Source of the DNA: Cytophagaceae bacterium
GTDB taxonomy: Bacteria > Bacteroidota > Bacteroidia > Cytophagales > Cyclobacteriaceae
Reading direction: 5' to 3'
Length of the DNA stretch: 64,000 nt
Assembly: GCA_006969745.1 (NCBI GenBank)
Contig: CP030886.1
Coordinates: 1,523,234-1,587,233 of the forward strand
Within the stretch, counting starts at the first letter, position 1. Each line of letters begins with the position of its first letter. Below the pieces are notes generated by a model. The model searched no databases. It was not told the origin of the DNA and saw nothing but the letters and a program-made list of their open reading frames with translations. This document shows positions 41,016 to 50,684 of this stretch, one piece after another. A program made the translations under genes and the position numbers.

Positions 41016-43364
41016 TTAGAATTCAATGCGATAGCTCAGGTTTGGAAAGAAGCTAATCTGACTATCAGACTCTACTCTTCGCCTTCCTACATTATAGTAT
41101 CTAAAGAATTCATTCTCTCTTTGCGTTAGATTCTGAATATCTAAAGAGATAACTGACGTGGTTTTCTTTCGATTTTTTCGATAGCTAATTCCAAAATCCA
41201 TCCTGAAATAGCCGTTCAATTTCAGCTCATAGTTATCTTGAAAATTATAAACTGTCCTTCCTTGATTGATGGATTGGCCAATGTTGATTGGCGCTTGTCG
41301 CTTGCCTCCTGCGAAAATTAATTTGCCATTAAAACTCAGTGTATTGTTGCCATTTTTACCCACTTTAAACTCTTTCCCTGTCAAGAAATTGTAGATATAT
41401 CCTCCATCAAACTGTGTACTTCTCTCAACTCCATCGGAGCCTGTATATTTCGATTTATAAATTGATGCCGTAGAAAGTAGATAAAAGCCATTGGACAGGA
41501 ATTTCTCTAGGGTCAATTCCAAACCATAGTTCTTACCTGTCCCATCATTAGCAAGTTCATCAGACGTGTATCCGTCAAATGTGTTGAGTGTAGAAAATGT
41601 GAGTAAACTAAAATCCGATGTGGTATCATTTGGCCAAACGGGCACATTGAAGAGGTGCTGATAATAAATCTCAGCTTTAAATCTCAATTTAGGTTTCAGC
41701 ATTTTTTCATAACCAAGGGCTGAATGAAACGCTTGGGTAAATCCCAAATCTTTGTTGTTTTGAACAAAGCTGCCATCATTATTATACTGACGTGCAGTAT
41801 ATAAAGCAATGGTTTCCATCCGGCTATGCATGCCAACACCGCCGGAAATAATATGACTTTTTCTGTCCCACTTGAATCCAAGTCGCGGCTCGATATAGCT
41901 CTTACCACTAAGCGCAAAATGTGAGGCATGTAATCCGGCATTCACTGTAAAGTTGTCACTAGTCCTAAATTGCCAATTGCCAAAAAGCTGATAAAATGCA
42001 GCGTGATCATCTTCATCGAGTGGAGTGATATACCTACGTTCTCTACGGTTCCAAAATGTGTTAGAAAGGTCGTAACCCAACCTACTCAGAATGGTGCCAA
42101 CCCTAAGTGTGTGTCTGGCCGAAAATTTATGATTGAAATAAGTAGAAAACCTCAATTGTGTCTCAATGAAATCGCTAGTCTCCAGTACGCGGAGATTTAA
42201 GGAATCGTAGTTATTAGACAGCTTGTTGTACGATCCTGATACAATAGTCTCAAAATACGAATCATCTCCAACATAGAAAACATTCGTGACGCCTGCCACG
42301 CCTGTGTTTTGTTCTTCTGTATCATTCTCCCAGTCGCCATTGGATTCGTTTGGTAAGAATCGGTAAGTATTTCTGCCTCCTAGTCCCCACAGTGAGAATG
42401 ATCCAAATTTCTTAGTAGGTATCCTTATTTTATAGGAAAGGTCCTGAAAGGCAATGTCTTCTTGCTCACCCAAAATATCTAGCCCAAGTTCGGTAAGGAG
42501 CGCCAATGTGGAGTACCTGTAGTTGAAGAGGTAAGATGAACGACCGTTTTTAGAAATAGGCCCTTCTGAGGCTGCGGCTACTCCAAGTAAACCAGCCTGT
42601 ATTGCGTGCTCATGTTTTTCGAAATTTCCTTGTCGGAGTTGAAGATCAAAAATTCCGGAGGTGGCATTTCCATACTGTGCAGGAAAAGCACCGGTGAAAA
42701 AATCAGAGTTGGCAAGCATATTATTGCTCAACATGCTGATACCCCCAGCGGATGACCCAATGGATGTAAAGTGATTGGGGTTTGGTATTTCCACTCCTTC
42801 CAGTCTCCATAAAATACCCTTTGGAGAATTGCCACGGATGACAATTTCATTGAGCAAATCATCACCTCCCGTCTGTACGCCTGCATATGTAAGTGCGGCA
42901 CGCGCTGGATCGTTAAAAGTGGCGGGAAATCGACTGATCTCGTCCATTCCTAAAGAAATAGCTGACACAGTAGCTAATTCATTTCGAGGCTGTCCCTCAC
43001 TTTCATTACCTGCCGTAACCACTACTTCATCAAGTTGCTGAAGTGATTCTCTGAGCTTGGTATTCATCACCACCTCTTTGCCTGCTCCTACCAGCACATT
43101 TGGAATGGTTACGGATTCATACCCCAAATAGGAGATACCAAGCGATTGACGTCCAATTGGTACTTTCTCGATTTTATAAAACCCATCTACATCTGTGATG
43201 GCTCCCATCGGTGGGTTTGTTCCAATGATTACCACAGTGGCACCGATGATAGGTGCACCGGATTGCTCATCGGTTATTTGTCCTTTTACAGTTTGTGTGA
43301 GAGACTGTGAGAATGTGAATAGTGACACAAAAAGTGCGACTACTAGTAAGTTGTATTTGAGCAT
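41016..43364 (-). CDS. TonB-dependent receptor with carboxypeptidase-regulatory domain
   Basis: About 782 residues from the ATG at 43364 (MLKYNLLVV); an ATG 17 codons earlier overlaps the start region of rnhB. The signal peptide ends near FTFSQS. A CarboxypepD_reg domain (about 27-115, GAPIIGATVVIIGT) precedes the plug (LQQLDEVVVTAGNE, about 118-230) and a 22-strand barrel ending in LSYRIEF, with a terminal aromatic residue. It imports a ligand across the outer membrane; no SusD, so a siderophore, cobalamin or peptide is more likely than starch-type glycans. No partner gene is adjacent. Confidence 0.9.
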   Translation of the reverse strand: MLKYNLLVVALFVSLFTFSQSLTQTVKGQITDEQSGAPIIGATVVIIGTNPPMGAITDVDGFYKIEKVPIGRQSLGISYLGYESVTIPNVLVGAGKEVVMNTKLRESLQQLDEVVVTAGNESEGQPRNELATVSAISLGMDEISRFPATFNDPARAALTYAGVQTGGDDLLNEIVIRGNSPKGILWRLEGVEIPNPNHFTSIGSSAGGISMLSNNMLANSDFFTGAFPAQYGNATSGIFDLQLRQGNFEKHEHAIQAGLLGVAAASEGPISKNGRSSYLFNYRYSTLALLTELGLDILGEQEDIAFQDLSYKIRIPTKKFGSFSLWGLGGRNTYRFLPNESNGDWENDTEEQNTGVAGVTNVFYVGDDSYFETIVSGSYNKLSNNYDSLNLRVLETSDFIETQLRFSTYFNHKFSARHTLRVGTILSRLGYDLSNTFWNRRERRYITPLDEDDHAAFYQLFGNWQFRTSDNFTVNAGLHASHFALSGKSYIEPRLGFKWDRKSHIISGGVGMHSRMETIALYTARQYNNDGSFVQNNKDLGFTQAFHSALGYEKMLKPKLRFKAEIYYQHLFNVPVWPNDTTSDFSLLTFSTLNTFDGYTSDELANDGTGKNYGLELTLEKFLSNGFYLLSTASIYKSKYTGSDGVERSTQFDGGYIYNFLTGKEFKVGKNGNNTLSFNGKLIFAGGKRQAPINIGQSINQGRTVYNFQDNYELKLNGYFRMDFGISYRKNRKKTTSVISLDIQNLTQRENEFFRYYNVGRRRVESDSQISFFPNLSYRIEF

Positions 43365-43463
43365 TTGAGTGATAGAGTTTCTACATAGACGTAGATAAGA
43401 GATGAAAGGCTTCATACACCCTCATTATTTTTTAAATTTTAACAGAAAGAGTGTTCTGGAGTA

Positions 43464-43471
43464 TAACTTTG
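43464..43471 (+). promoter_or_regulatory. -7 box close to the rnhB start
   Basis: TAACTTTG fits TAnnTTTG and lies only 5 bp before the ATG at 43477. Transcription would start at or near the start codon, giving a leaderless mRNA. Confidence 0.35.
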
Positions 43472-43476
43472 GAGCC

Positions 43477-44079
43477 ATGCTGAAATCCTATTTTCAGAAG
43501 GAAAAAATTGAGGCCGGATGTGATGAAGCCGGCAGAGGATGTCTGGCGGGACCTGTTGTAGCTGCTGCAGTCATTTTACCAAAAAAATACAAGCATAAGG
43601 TACTGAACGATTCAAAACAGCTCACAGAAAAACAGCGGTTTGAGATTAAAAAAGACATCATCAAAGACGCTATTGCATGGGGAGTTGGTGTGGCATCACC
43701 GGGAGAGATAGATGATATCAATATTCTTAATGCGAGCTATTTGGCCATGGATAGAGCGGTAGAGAAATTAAAGGTTGCACCTGAGCTGCTCCTTATAGAT
43801 GGCAACCGATTTAAGACATCAACTGAAATACCATTTGAATGTATTGTTAAAGGAGACGGAAAGTATCTTTCAATTGCTGCGGCTTCTATATTAGCCAAGA
43901 CTTATCGCGACGATTTGATGCGGCAGTTGGCCATTGAATTCCCGGGATATGGTTGGGAGACTAATGTGGGATACCCAACAAGGGCACATAGAGATGGATT
44001 ACAAGAAATGGGATCCACTCCTCACCATCGGATGAGTTTTCAACTTTTGCCTAGTCAGTTGGAATTATTTCCCGATTAA
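43477..44079 (+). CDS. rnhB: Ribonuclease HII
   Basis: 200 residues from the ATG at 43477; the 25-codon extension upstream shows no family similarity. GCDEAGRGCLAGPVVAAAV contains catalytic D16 and E17, followed by LLIDGNRF and ILAKTYRDDLM. It removes RNA from RNA-DNA hybrids and single ribonucleotides from DNA. The stop overlaps the convergent response-regulator gene by 4 bp. Confidence 0.96.
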   Translation: MLKSYFQKEKIEAGCDEAGRGCLAGPVVAAAVILPKKYKHKVLNDSKQLTEKQRFEIKKDIIKDAIAWGVGVASPGEIDDINILNASYLAMDRAVEKLKVAPELLLIDGNRFKTSTEIPFECIVKGDGKYLSIAAASILAKTYRDDLMRQLAIEFPGYGWETNVGYPTRAHRDGLQEMGSTPHHRMSFQLLPSQLELFPD

Positions 44080-44444
44080 ACGCCAAGCGTAGAAGAGATT
44101 TTGTCTCGATCGAGGGGTTTTTCAAGCATGGAAGTGACCAAAGGGTTTTCGTCTGCTTTTCGCTGATCAGAAGGATCTATCGAAGATGTAAGTACATATA
44201 CTTTATGTCCCCAATTTTTTATCTGAGGCAATACATCCAGAAACTCCCAACCGTTCATTACCGGCATATTTAAATCCAGGAAAATGATGTCTACACTTTG
44301 ATTTTTCAAAAAACTGATGGCTTCTTCGCCATTCATTGCCTTGAAGATCTCTACTTTATTTCGCTCTTTTTTAATTGCCAACTCGGCTAATGTGAGGAAT
44401 ATAGGATCGTCATCAACGAGCAATATTTTATTCAAATCACGCAT
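44076..44444 (-). CDS. Single-domain response regulator (CheY-like)
   Basis: 122 residues. The acidic pocket is D11-D13, the phosphorylated aspartate is D57 in FLDLNMPVMNG, then the conserved threonine T86 and lysine K109 (LEKPLD). There is no output domain. It overlaps the histidine-kinase gene by 8 bp on the same strand, so it is the kinase partner and probably passes phosphate on or controls a process by binding. Confidence 0.93.
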   Translation of the reverse strand: MRDLNKILLVDDDPIFLTLAELAIKKERNKVEIFKAMNGEEAISFLKNQSVDIIFLDLNMPVMNGWEFLDVLPQIKNWGHKVYVLTSSIDPSDQRKADENPLVTSMLEKPLDRDKISSTLGV

Positions 44445-46395
44445 TAAAATATACCTTAAACGTAGTCCCTTTGTTTATTTCGCTTTCTACTTCAATGCGA
44501 CCATTAATTGCCTCAACTTGCTGTTTAGTCATATATAATCCCATGCCGTGCCCACTCTCTTCATCAGCATGAAACCTTGACCCAAGTTGAAACATTTTAC
44601 TTCCGTATCTCTCCAGATCTATCCCCCTTCCCTGGTCTGCCACCGTTAAAAGTACTTCTTTTGATTCTTTTTTTGCACAAATTTTTATTTTTCGTTTTTC
44701 CTCCGTCACTCCATACTTCATTGCATTGGTAATCAGGTTATGTAAAATGCTTTGAAGGTAAGCAGGTAAGATGCGCAGGGTAAGGTCATCCGGGATGTCT
44801 ACTTCTAGTTCAATTTGCTTCTCTGTCGCCGATTTTCGGTTTAGAAGCATGATATCATTGATTACTTCTTTGAGGTTTATTTCTTCCTTTTCAAGCATGG
44901 AAATGTCCTTCTCAAAATTGAGCAGGTCATTAATTGCATCGATGGCTAGGTTCAACTTCAAGGCAGTGGCCTTGAGCATGTCAAAATATTCCTTATTGCT
45001 GGGGTCGTCTTCTATAATTGTGAGCAGACCTACAAGGTTGGCCACAGAAGACCGAAAATTGTGTGAAGTAATGTATGAAAAATCCTTTAATCGCTGATTT
45101 TGCTCTATCGTCTTGCTGAAAAGCTTGTGAAGCTCCCTTTCGTTTTGTGTTCTGATTCTGATGTTGACGAGCATTTCTGAGAATAGCTCTAATAGTATTA
45201 TTTCCTTTTCAGTTGCTTTGTGCAGCATTTTTACCCAGTCAAACCCTACAAAGCCCACACACTCATTGCCGTGGATCATTGGCATGGTCATCAGGCTCCT
45301 AATGCTCTGATCTTTCAACAGCTTTTTAAAGTCTTCTTTTTGTACTTTCTCTACATCATCAACCACAAGAGGGTTGCCTTTGAGGTGGGCATTGACCAGC
45401 TCTGGCATAATCTCGAGCGGCAGGTTTTGATTGTTTTGAATTTCTGGTTTTATATCTTTTCCACACCACTCATAAGTGTTGCTGCATATACCTTTTTCCA
45501 GGTTGAAATCAAAAACATAAGAACGATCGGCACCAACAAATTCTCCCAATTCCCGCAAAGAATCATTGATTGCCTGCTCCACCTCTGCTAGTGGAAGGTC
45601 GATGTATTTAGTGGATAGATTGATGAGGATGCGTTGCATTTCTGCGTGTCGCATCAGGGCTTGTTCAGCTTCCTTTTCCTTTGTTATGTTTCGTATGGCT
45701 CCATCAAAATAAACTTTTCCGTCTACGCCTTTTACAGTGATGGAATTGAGGTAGCCCCAAAAAGTGCTACCATCTTTTTTTCTGAATTCTACTTCTTTAT
45801 TTTCGATTGATCCTTTATCAATGACCTCACTTCCTACTTCACTTCTTTGTGTTGGGTTTTTGTACAAATCCGATGGGTCAAGATCCATGATCTCCTGAGC
45901 TGAATCATACCCAAACATTTTAACAAATTCATCATTTACATAGATGATTCCCATCTTGTTTTCACTGCGATAGATCGCTTCATTAATATTTCTGTTGATA
46001 CTTTCCAGCAGTTGCTCCCTGTGACGAATCCTATCCAGAAATTCCCTTTCTTTGGTTACATCTCGTATCGCTCCATCCCAAAAGACGGTCCCATTTTCAT
46101 CTTTGTGCATAATAGTACTTACCAACCCTACAAATTCCGTATTGTCTTTTCTTAGAAAGACCACTTCTTCATTTTCATAAGAGTGATCTGCATTTAGTTT
46201 TGTGATCAATCGTGCCCGATCTCTTGGATCTTTGTACATTTTTGAAATGGCGCTGCTCAGTACCTCCTGATCAGAGGAGTACCCAAACATTTTCACAAAG
46301 GCATTATTGACATATATAAGTCCATCTTTATCGCTTCTAAAGACGGCCTCAGTTATGTTCTGGTTAACTGATTCCAGAAGTTGATTAAAATCCAT
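44437..46395 (-). CDS. PAS-PAS-GAF sensor histidine kinase
   Basis: 652 residues from the ATG at 46395; a TTG four codons upstream is the alternative. Order: PAS (about 8-118), PAS (130-243), GAF (270-415), a DHp helix with SHNFRSSVANLVGLL (H445) and a HATPase domain (540-652) with NLITNAMKYG, DQGRGIDL and GHGMGLYMT. It lacks membrane segments, so it is cytosolic. The SHNFR H-box is characteristic of Bacteroidota PAS kinases. The signal is unknown. The response regulator follows and overlaps by 8 bp. Confidence 0.92.
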   Translation of the reverse strand: MDFNQLLESVNQNITEAVFRSDKDGLIYVNNAFVKMFGYSSDQEVLSSAISKMYKDPRDRARLITKLNADHSYENEEVVFLRKDNTEFVGLVSTIMHKDENGTVFWDGAIRDVTKEREFLDRIRHREQLLESINRNINEAIYRSENKMGIIYVNDEFVKMFGYDSAQEIMDLDPSDLYKNPTQRSEVGSEVIDKGSIENKEVEFRKKDGSTFWGYLNSITVKGVDGKVYFDGAIRNITKEKEAEQALMRHAEMQRILINLSTKYIDLPLAEVEQAINDSLRELGEFVGADRSYVFDFNLEKGICSNTYEWCGKDIKPEIQNNQNLPLEIMPELVNAHLKGNPLVVDDVEKVQKEDFKKLLKDQSIRSLMTMPMIHGNECVGFVGFDWVKMLHKATEKEIILLELFSEMLVNIRIRTQNERELHKLFSKTIEQNQRLKDFSYITSHNFRSSVANLVGLLTIIEDDPSNKEYFDMLKATALKLNLAIDAINDLLNFEKDISMLEKEEINLKEVINDIMLLNRKSATEKQIELEVDIPDDLTLRILPAYLQSILHNLITNAMKYGVTEEKRKIKICAKKESKEVLLTVADQGRGIDLERYGSKMFQLGSRFHADEESGHGMGLYMTKQQVEAINGRIEVESEINKGTTFKVYFNA

Positions 46396-46448
46396 AATCG
46401 TGGGCAAGTTAGCTGGCTTCCCTGGTTATATTTAGAGACAACAAAAGA

Positions 46449-48587
46449 TCAGTTTTTTATCATAGTGAAATCACCAATCACTTTTATTGCTTTATAGTTA
46501 ATCTTAAAAATTGGATGTCTGGTGTAATCTAAAATACCCCATGCATCATTCTTGGAGACCAAAACCCGGTCTCCTAAATCTTGTAGATAATCGTAGAATG
46601 GCCTGAAAATGAAACTGCCATTTTCATCCACTAATCCGTACTGATTATTCATATCCTGCACAATATAATTACCTGTTTGCAATCGACGAATGGATTTCCA
46701 TTTTAGTTCCAAAACTGCCTCTCCATTTTTATCAAGTAATCCATATTTTCCTTCTTGGCGCACAACACTCCTTCCATTCGAAAAGCCTGAAACCCATTCA
46801 TAGTACGGCTGAATGACGATCTTCTCTTCTTTATCAATAAAGCCCCATTTACCTCTTAAAACTACTGGAGCTAAGTCTTCATTGAAGGGGGCCGCTTCAT
46901 CGTATCTGTTGCTTATCCTAAGTCTGCCTTTTTGGTCCACAAATCCCCATCGATCTTCTTTTCTGACCACAAAATACCCTTCTCCATATCCACCTATTTC
47001 CTGATATTGCTCGTGGTAGGGGATTATCACCGTGCCTTGATTATTAATCAATTCGATATATTGACCGTGCTTAAGTTCATAATAGTCTGACCATCTTCGA
47101 ATAGCGTCATACCAAGGTTGTATCACTACTTCTCCATATTCAGTCATCAAGCCTAGTCTCATACTATCCCCTTCTATAAGTATGTGATTACCAATTTCAG
47201 TAATGGGTTTTGAAATGGTTTTATACAAAGGATTTCCTTCGTAAAAAACAGTATAGCCTTTTCCTCTTCTACCTATAATCAGACCACCAATTGAATTGAC
47301 CTCATGAAATTCTGAACGCACTATCCATTCCTCATTTTTATTCAAAACACCCCATCTGTTTAGGTAAGAAACCAGGTATTCATTTTGAGAAGTAACAATG
47401 CTGTCATATTTGAATGTAGTTGGCTTAATGGAATTGACTGCTATGATCCCCCAGTGATGATTTCGTTTTGCTAAAAACTGGTTGGTCAATCCGGGGCTTA
47501 GTGATTGTAATGGCAACCTGTTTATGGTTTTTCCTTGGCGATCAACAAGGTGCCATCCCTCATCATCTTTGCAGCTATAGTGATCTGAAACGGCGTGTAT
47601 GGTGTCATAGCCTGAAATAACAGTCTTGCCTTCCTCGCTCAGTACTGCCCACTTTCTGGATTTCGAATTTTGAACAATTAGTTGATTTTCTGCTACTTCT
47701 TTTAAGATTAGTTCATGATTATCCAGTAAGGTATTGTTGCCAAGTAGTAGGTGATGTGATCCATTTAAATATGCGATCAATATTCCATTGCTGGAAAGTG
47801 ATAACGAGTCACACTTCCATTTCATCAAAACCTTCTCATTCTGGTACACTGTCCATTCCGAAAATGGAATGGGTGAGGCTTTGCTGTCTCTCAATGTGAA
47901 ATTTTTAGCTTCAAATGGATGAAGTTCAGTTCCATTTTCAGAAAGAAACCCTGCATACCCATCACGAAAAGCTATATAACCATTGTTGTATTTAATAGAA
48001 TCAATATCAAGTTGCCTTAATTGACCATTGTCCTGATATATGTCTAATTTTTGGCTGAATTGTTTTCCGATTAGGATTGACCTTTTGTTTTGAATTGACT
48101 CATATTTAGTGGGAACGATGAGTTTATTTTCAAATGAAACGATTCCGAAATGTTGCCCTCTATTGCTAAACACACTTACCAGCCAATTAGCTCCCAGAGG
48201 CTCAACCGAAAAATAGTTAAAGCTGATTATTGTGCGACCCTTATCATCCAAAATTCCATGAAAGAGGTGGTTGCTGAATTTTCCTTTTATGGAAGCTTTA
48301 AAGTGACTGTTGGACAGTGGCTCTATGGTGTAAAACTTCTGGCCTGTCAAGGGCTTGTTTCTGACGGTGATCAAACCCCACAAATTATTTCTTTTGAATC
48401 CGATTACTCCGTCGTAGACTTTAGTTGAGCCATTGGACCATCCTAGTTTTTCATAGACGGCAGGGACTGTCACATTACCGATTTTATCCTTGATACCGAA
48501 ATATCCGTCCTTCTCGAATACAGTAAATTCCTCTGCCTTTAAGACAAGAGTGCTTGTGAAAAATAAAAGTATTATGAAGTTCCGCAT
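46449..48587 (-). CDS. Secreted WG-repeat protein
   Basis: 712 residues. A signal peptide (MRNFIILLFFTSTLVLKA) is followed by repeating units such as WGLITV, WGVLNKNEEW, WGFVDQKGR, WGFIDKEEK, YGLLDKNGE and YGLVDENGS along the whole length. WG-repeat proteins form beta-propeller-like surfaces used for binding, often in host- or cell-contact roles. No catalytic motif. It is not clearly linked to the kinase operon (about 50 bp gap). Confidence 0.85.
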   Translation of the reverse strand: MRNFIILLFFTSTLVLKAEEFTVFEKDGYFGIKDKIGNVTVPAVYEKLGWSNGSTKVYDGVIGFKRNNLWGLITVRNKPLTGQKFYTIEPLSNSHFKASIKGKFSNHLFHGILDDKGRTIISFNYFSVEPLGANWLVSVFSNRGQHFGIVSFENKLIVPTKYESIQNKRSILIGKQFSQKLDIYQDNGQLRQLDIDSIKYNNGYIAFRDGYAGFLSENGTELHPFEAKNFTLRDSKASPIPFSEWTVYQNEKVLMKWKCDSLSLSSNGILIAYLNGSHHLLLGNNTLLDNHELILKEVAENQLIVQNSKSRKWAVLSEEGKTVISGYDTIHAVSDHYSCKDDEGWHLVDRQGKTINRLPLQSLSPGLTNQFLAKRNHHWGIIAVNSIKPTTFKYDSIVTSQNEYLVSYLNRWGVLNKNEEWIVRSEFHEVNSIGGLIIGRRGKGYTVFYEGNPLYKTISKPITEIGNHILIEGDSMRLGLMTEYGEVVIQPWYDAIRRWSDYYELKHGQYIELINNQGTVIIPYHEQYQEIGGYGEGYFVVRKEDRWGFVDQKGRLRISNRYDEAAPFNEDLAPVVLRGKWGFIDKEEKIVIQPYYEWVSGFSNGRSVVRQEGKYGLLDKNGEAVLELKWKSIRRLQTGNYIVQDMNNQYGLVDENGSFIFRPFYDYLQDLGDRVLVSKNDAWGILDYTRHPIFKINYKAIKVIGDFTMIKN

Positions 48588-48614
48588 AGTCCCGCAAACA
48601 AATATACGGCGGGG

Positions 48615-49865
48615 TTATTTCTTTTCTACATCTGCGGATTCGAGGTTAAATAGATCATTAAGCACCCCGACCAATGTTTCCGCTTCCCCACGCTTACATG
48701 CCGCCTTCAATTGAAGCACTGGCAACTTGATTACTTTTTGGATCATATTCTTAGTTACGACCTCAAGTAATTCCATCTCCTCCTCTGACAATTTCTTATG
48801 CCTTGCGAGTTCCTCTTTTCTGATTTGATCCAATGCACTTTTTAATCGCTGAATAGTAGGTGAAACCCCCATTTCATTTTTCCAGGAAGTAAAACTCAAA
48901 AGTTCTTCTTCTACAATTTTTAATGCATCGGGTATAGCCTTTTCTCGAAGCTTTCGAGCCTTCTCCGTACGTTCTGTTAGTTGATCTACATTGTATAGAG
49001 ATACTCCCGGAACCTTTTCAAGGTCTGAATCCATACTCCTTGGAACTGAAAGATCAATCAATAATTTATGATTTACCTCTGATCCAAAGTCCGATGATGA
49101 AATGATTGGGTGTTGAGTGGATACAGCCGAAATAATGACATCATTGTCTTCCAACACTCCATCCAATGCTTCGAAATCGCAAACTGAAATATGCTTTCCG
49201 TCCGCAAGTTTTTCAGCCTTGGATTTGGTTCTGTTTACGAGTGTAATGACAGCCTCTTCACTGCTGAGATTTTCCAGCACATTTTGCCCAATTTCTCCAA
49301 GCCCGATAAGGGCTATTCGTGGGCTGTCAATATTGCCAACAAATCCTTTGATCAAATCAACCGCTACTGATGCCACCGATGCAGTCCCATCTTGCAAACT
49401 GGTTTCCTGAACAACCCGCTTGTTTGCATAAAATATTGTGTGCATTAAACGATGCAAGTGTGGTCCAGCAAGGTTTAGGTCTGCACTTTGCTGGTAAGCC
49501 CTCTTTACCTGATTGCTAATCTGAATATCTCCGAGCACTTGAGATTCAAGGCCAAGTGACACGTTAAATAAGTGCCTTGACGCGGATGTATTATTATAGC
49601 TGGTGAAGTAATCCGATAATTGTGAACTTGGTAAAGATTTGAAGGAAGCTATAAGATGTATGATTTCTTCATCCTGATTTTGCTGAGATGTGTAATAAAG
49701 TTCAGTTCTATTGCAAGTAGAAACCAAAAGTGCTTCTTCCATTGCGAGTGCGTCTTTCAGCTGAAGCAAAAACTGCCCCGCTTCCATTTCACTAAAAGCT
49801 ACTTTCTCTCGCACCTCGATTGGCGCATTCTTATATGATAGTCCTAAAGCCTTAAATCCTTCCAT
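48615..49865 (-). CDS. hemA: Glutamyl-tRNA reductase
   Basis: 416 residues from the ATG at 49865. A longer reading from a TTG at 49886 is rejected because its start falls inside the -7 box at 49884-49891. Catalytic C51 is in VSTCNRTELY, and ALIGLGEIGQNVLENL is the NADPH site. It reduces glutamyl-tRNA to glutamate semialdehyde, the first step of haem synthesis by the C5 pathway. It is the last gene of a short leftward group ending at the WG-repeat gene, and is divergent from the HhH gene. Confidence 0.96.
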   Translation of the reverse strand: MEGFKALGLSYKNAPIEVREKVAFSEMEAGQFLLQLKDALAMEEALLVSTCNRTELYYTSQQNQDEEIIHLIASFKSLPSSQLSDYFTSYNNTSASRHLFNVSLGLESQVLGDIQISNQVKRAYQQSADLNLAGPHLHRLMHTIFYANKRVVQETSLQDGTASVASVAVDLIKGFVGNIDSPRIALIGLGEIGQNVLENLSSEEAVITLVNRTKSKAEKLADGKHISVCDFEALDGVLEDNDVIISAVSTQHPIISSSDFGSEVNHKLLIDLSVPRSMDSDLEKVPGVSLYNVDQLTERTEKARKLREKAIPDALKIVEEELLSFTSWKNEMGVSPTIQRLKSALDQIRKEELARHKKLSEEEMELLEVVTKNMIQKVIKLPVLQLKAACKRGEAETLVGVLNDLFNLESADVEKK

Positions 49866-49883
49866 CTCAATCAAATAGGATGG

Positions 49884-49891
49884 CAAAAATA
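49884..49891 (-). promoter_or_regulatory. -7 box of hemA
   Basis: TATTTTTG on the minus strand fits TAnnTTTG, and transcription would start about 12 bases before the ATG at 49865. It excludes the longer start. Confidence 0.5.
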
Positions 49892-49957
49892 ACAGCGCCT
49901 TGCGTATATTGGTTGTGATAAAAATCAGCTATTTCTTATTTAGAATCATTTTAAATA

Positions 49958-50680
49958 ATGCTCAAGTATCTAACGAATGCAATTTCAAGTGCTATAGGCT
50001 TCACAAAGACAGAATCACGCGGGACGTTGGTGCTGATTTTAATCATTTTTATAGCCCTTGTCACATCGCAAGTCAGGATATCTTATTTAAAAAATCGAAA
50101 GGTAATTGCAGCAGATAGTTCCGCTCTCGTGTGGGTAAAAACTGTCCAGGCATCTTATGAAATTAAAGATCCTGTTGAGAAAGAGTTTGACAAGAACATC
50201 TCTGTTCCAAAAAACACATCGTATTTAAAGTCTGATGATAAACCAATCAAGAAGCCAAAATTTAAAACTCCAGAAAAAAGAGAGGCCCTAATAGTCAAAG
50301 ATTTGAATACCGCGACGCAAGAGGATTTACAAACCATTCGAGGGATTGGTCCTGCATTTTCAGAACGAATCATAAAATACCGGAATTTACTCGGTGGATT
50401 TGCAGATACCACGCAACTTTCAGAGATCTATGGGCTAAAGTCCGAAACCACAACCGAACTACTCAAATATTTCCATATCAAGTCTAATGTCACTCCAATA
50501 AACCTGAATACCGATTCAATAAAAGTTCTCGGGCGTCACCCATACATATCATATGATCTTGCTCGAATCATTCTTAATTACCGAAAGGAACATGGAGATA
50601 TTCGGTCTCCCTCAGACCTAAAGAAAATAAAGGCCATTGATCAAGGAACTTTCTTGAGATTAAAGCCATATTTGGAATGA
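49958..50680 (+). CDS. Helix-hairpin-helix (ComEA-like) DNA-binding protein
   Basis: 240 residues. One N-terminal membrane helix (about 22-42), a linker, then HhH units: DLNTATQEDLQTIRGIGPAF (about 111-130), a second around IYGLKSETTTEL, and NLNTDSIKVLGRHPYISYDL. Such proteins bind DNA at the membrane in uptake or recombination. ComEA in competent bacteria has the same layout, but here the gene lies 4 bp before a large SF1 helicase, so a repair or DNA-transfer role is possible. Confidence 0.8.
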   Translation: MLKYLTNAISSAIGFTKTESRGTLVLILIIFIALVTSQVRISYLKNRKVIAADSSALVWVKTVQASYEIKDPVEKEFDKNISVPKNTSYLKSDDKPIKKPKFKTPEKREALIVKDLNTATQEDLQTIRGIGPAFSERIIKYRNLLGGFADTTQLSEIYGLKSETTTELLKYFHIKSNVTPINLNTDSIKVLGRHPYISYDLARIILNYRKEHGDIRSPSDLKKIKAIDQGTFLRLKPYLE

Positions 50681-50684
50681 GATC

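Noticed and set aside
49866..49886. Longer hemA start at a TTG
   Set aside because: It would start within the likely -7 box, and the family begins at EGFKALGLSYK.
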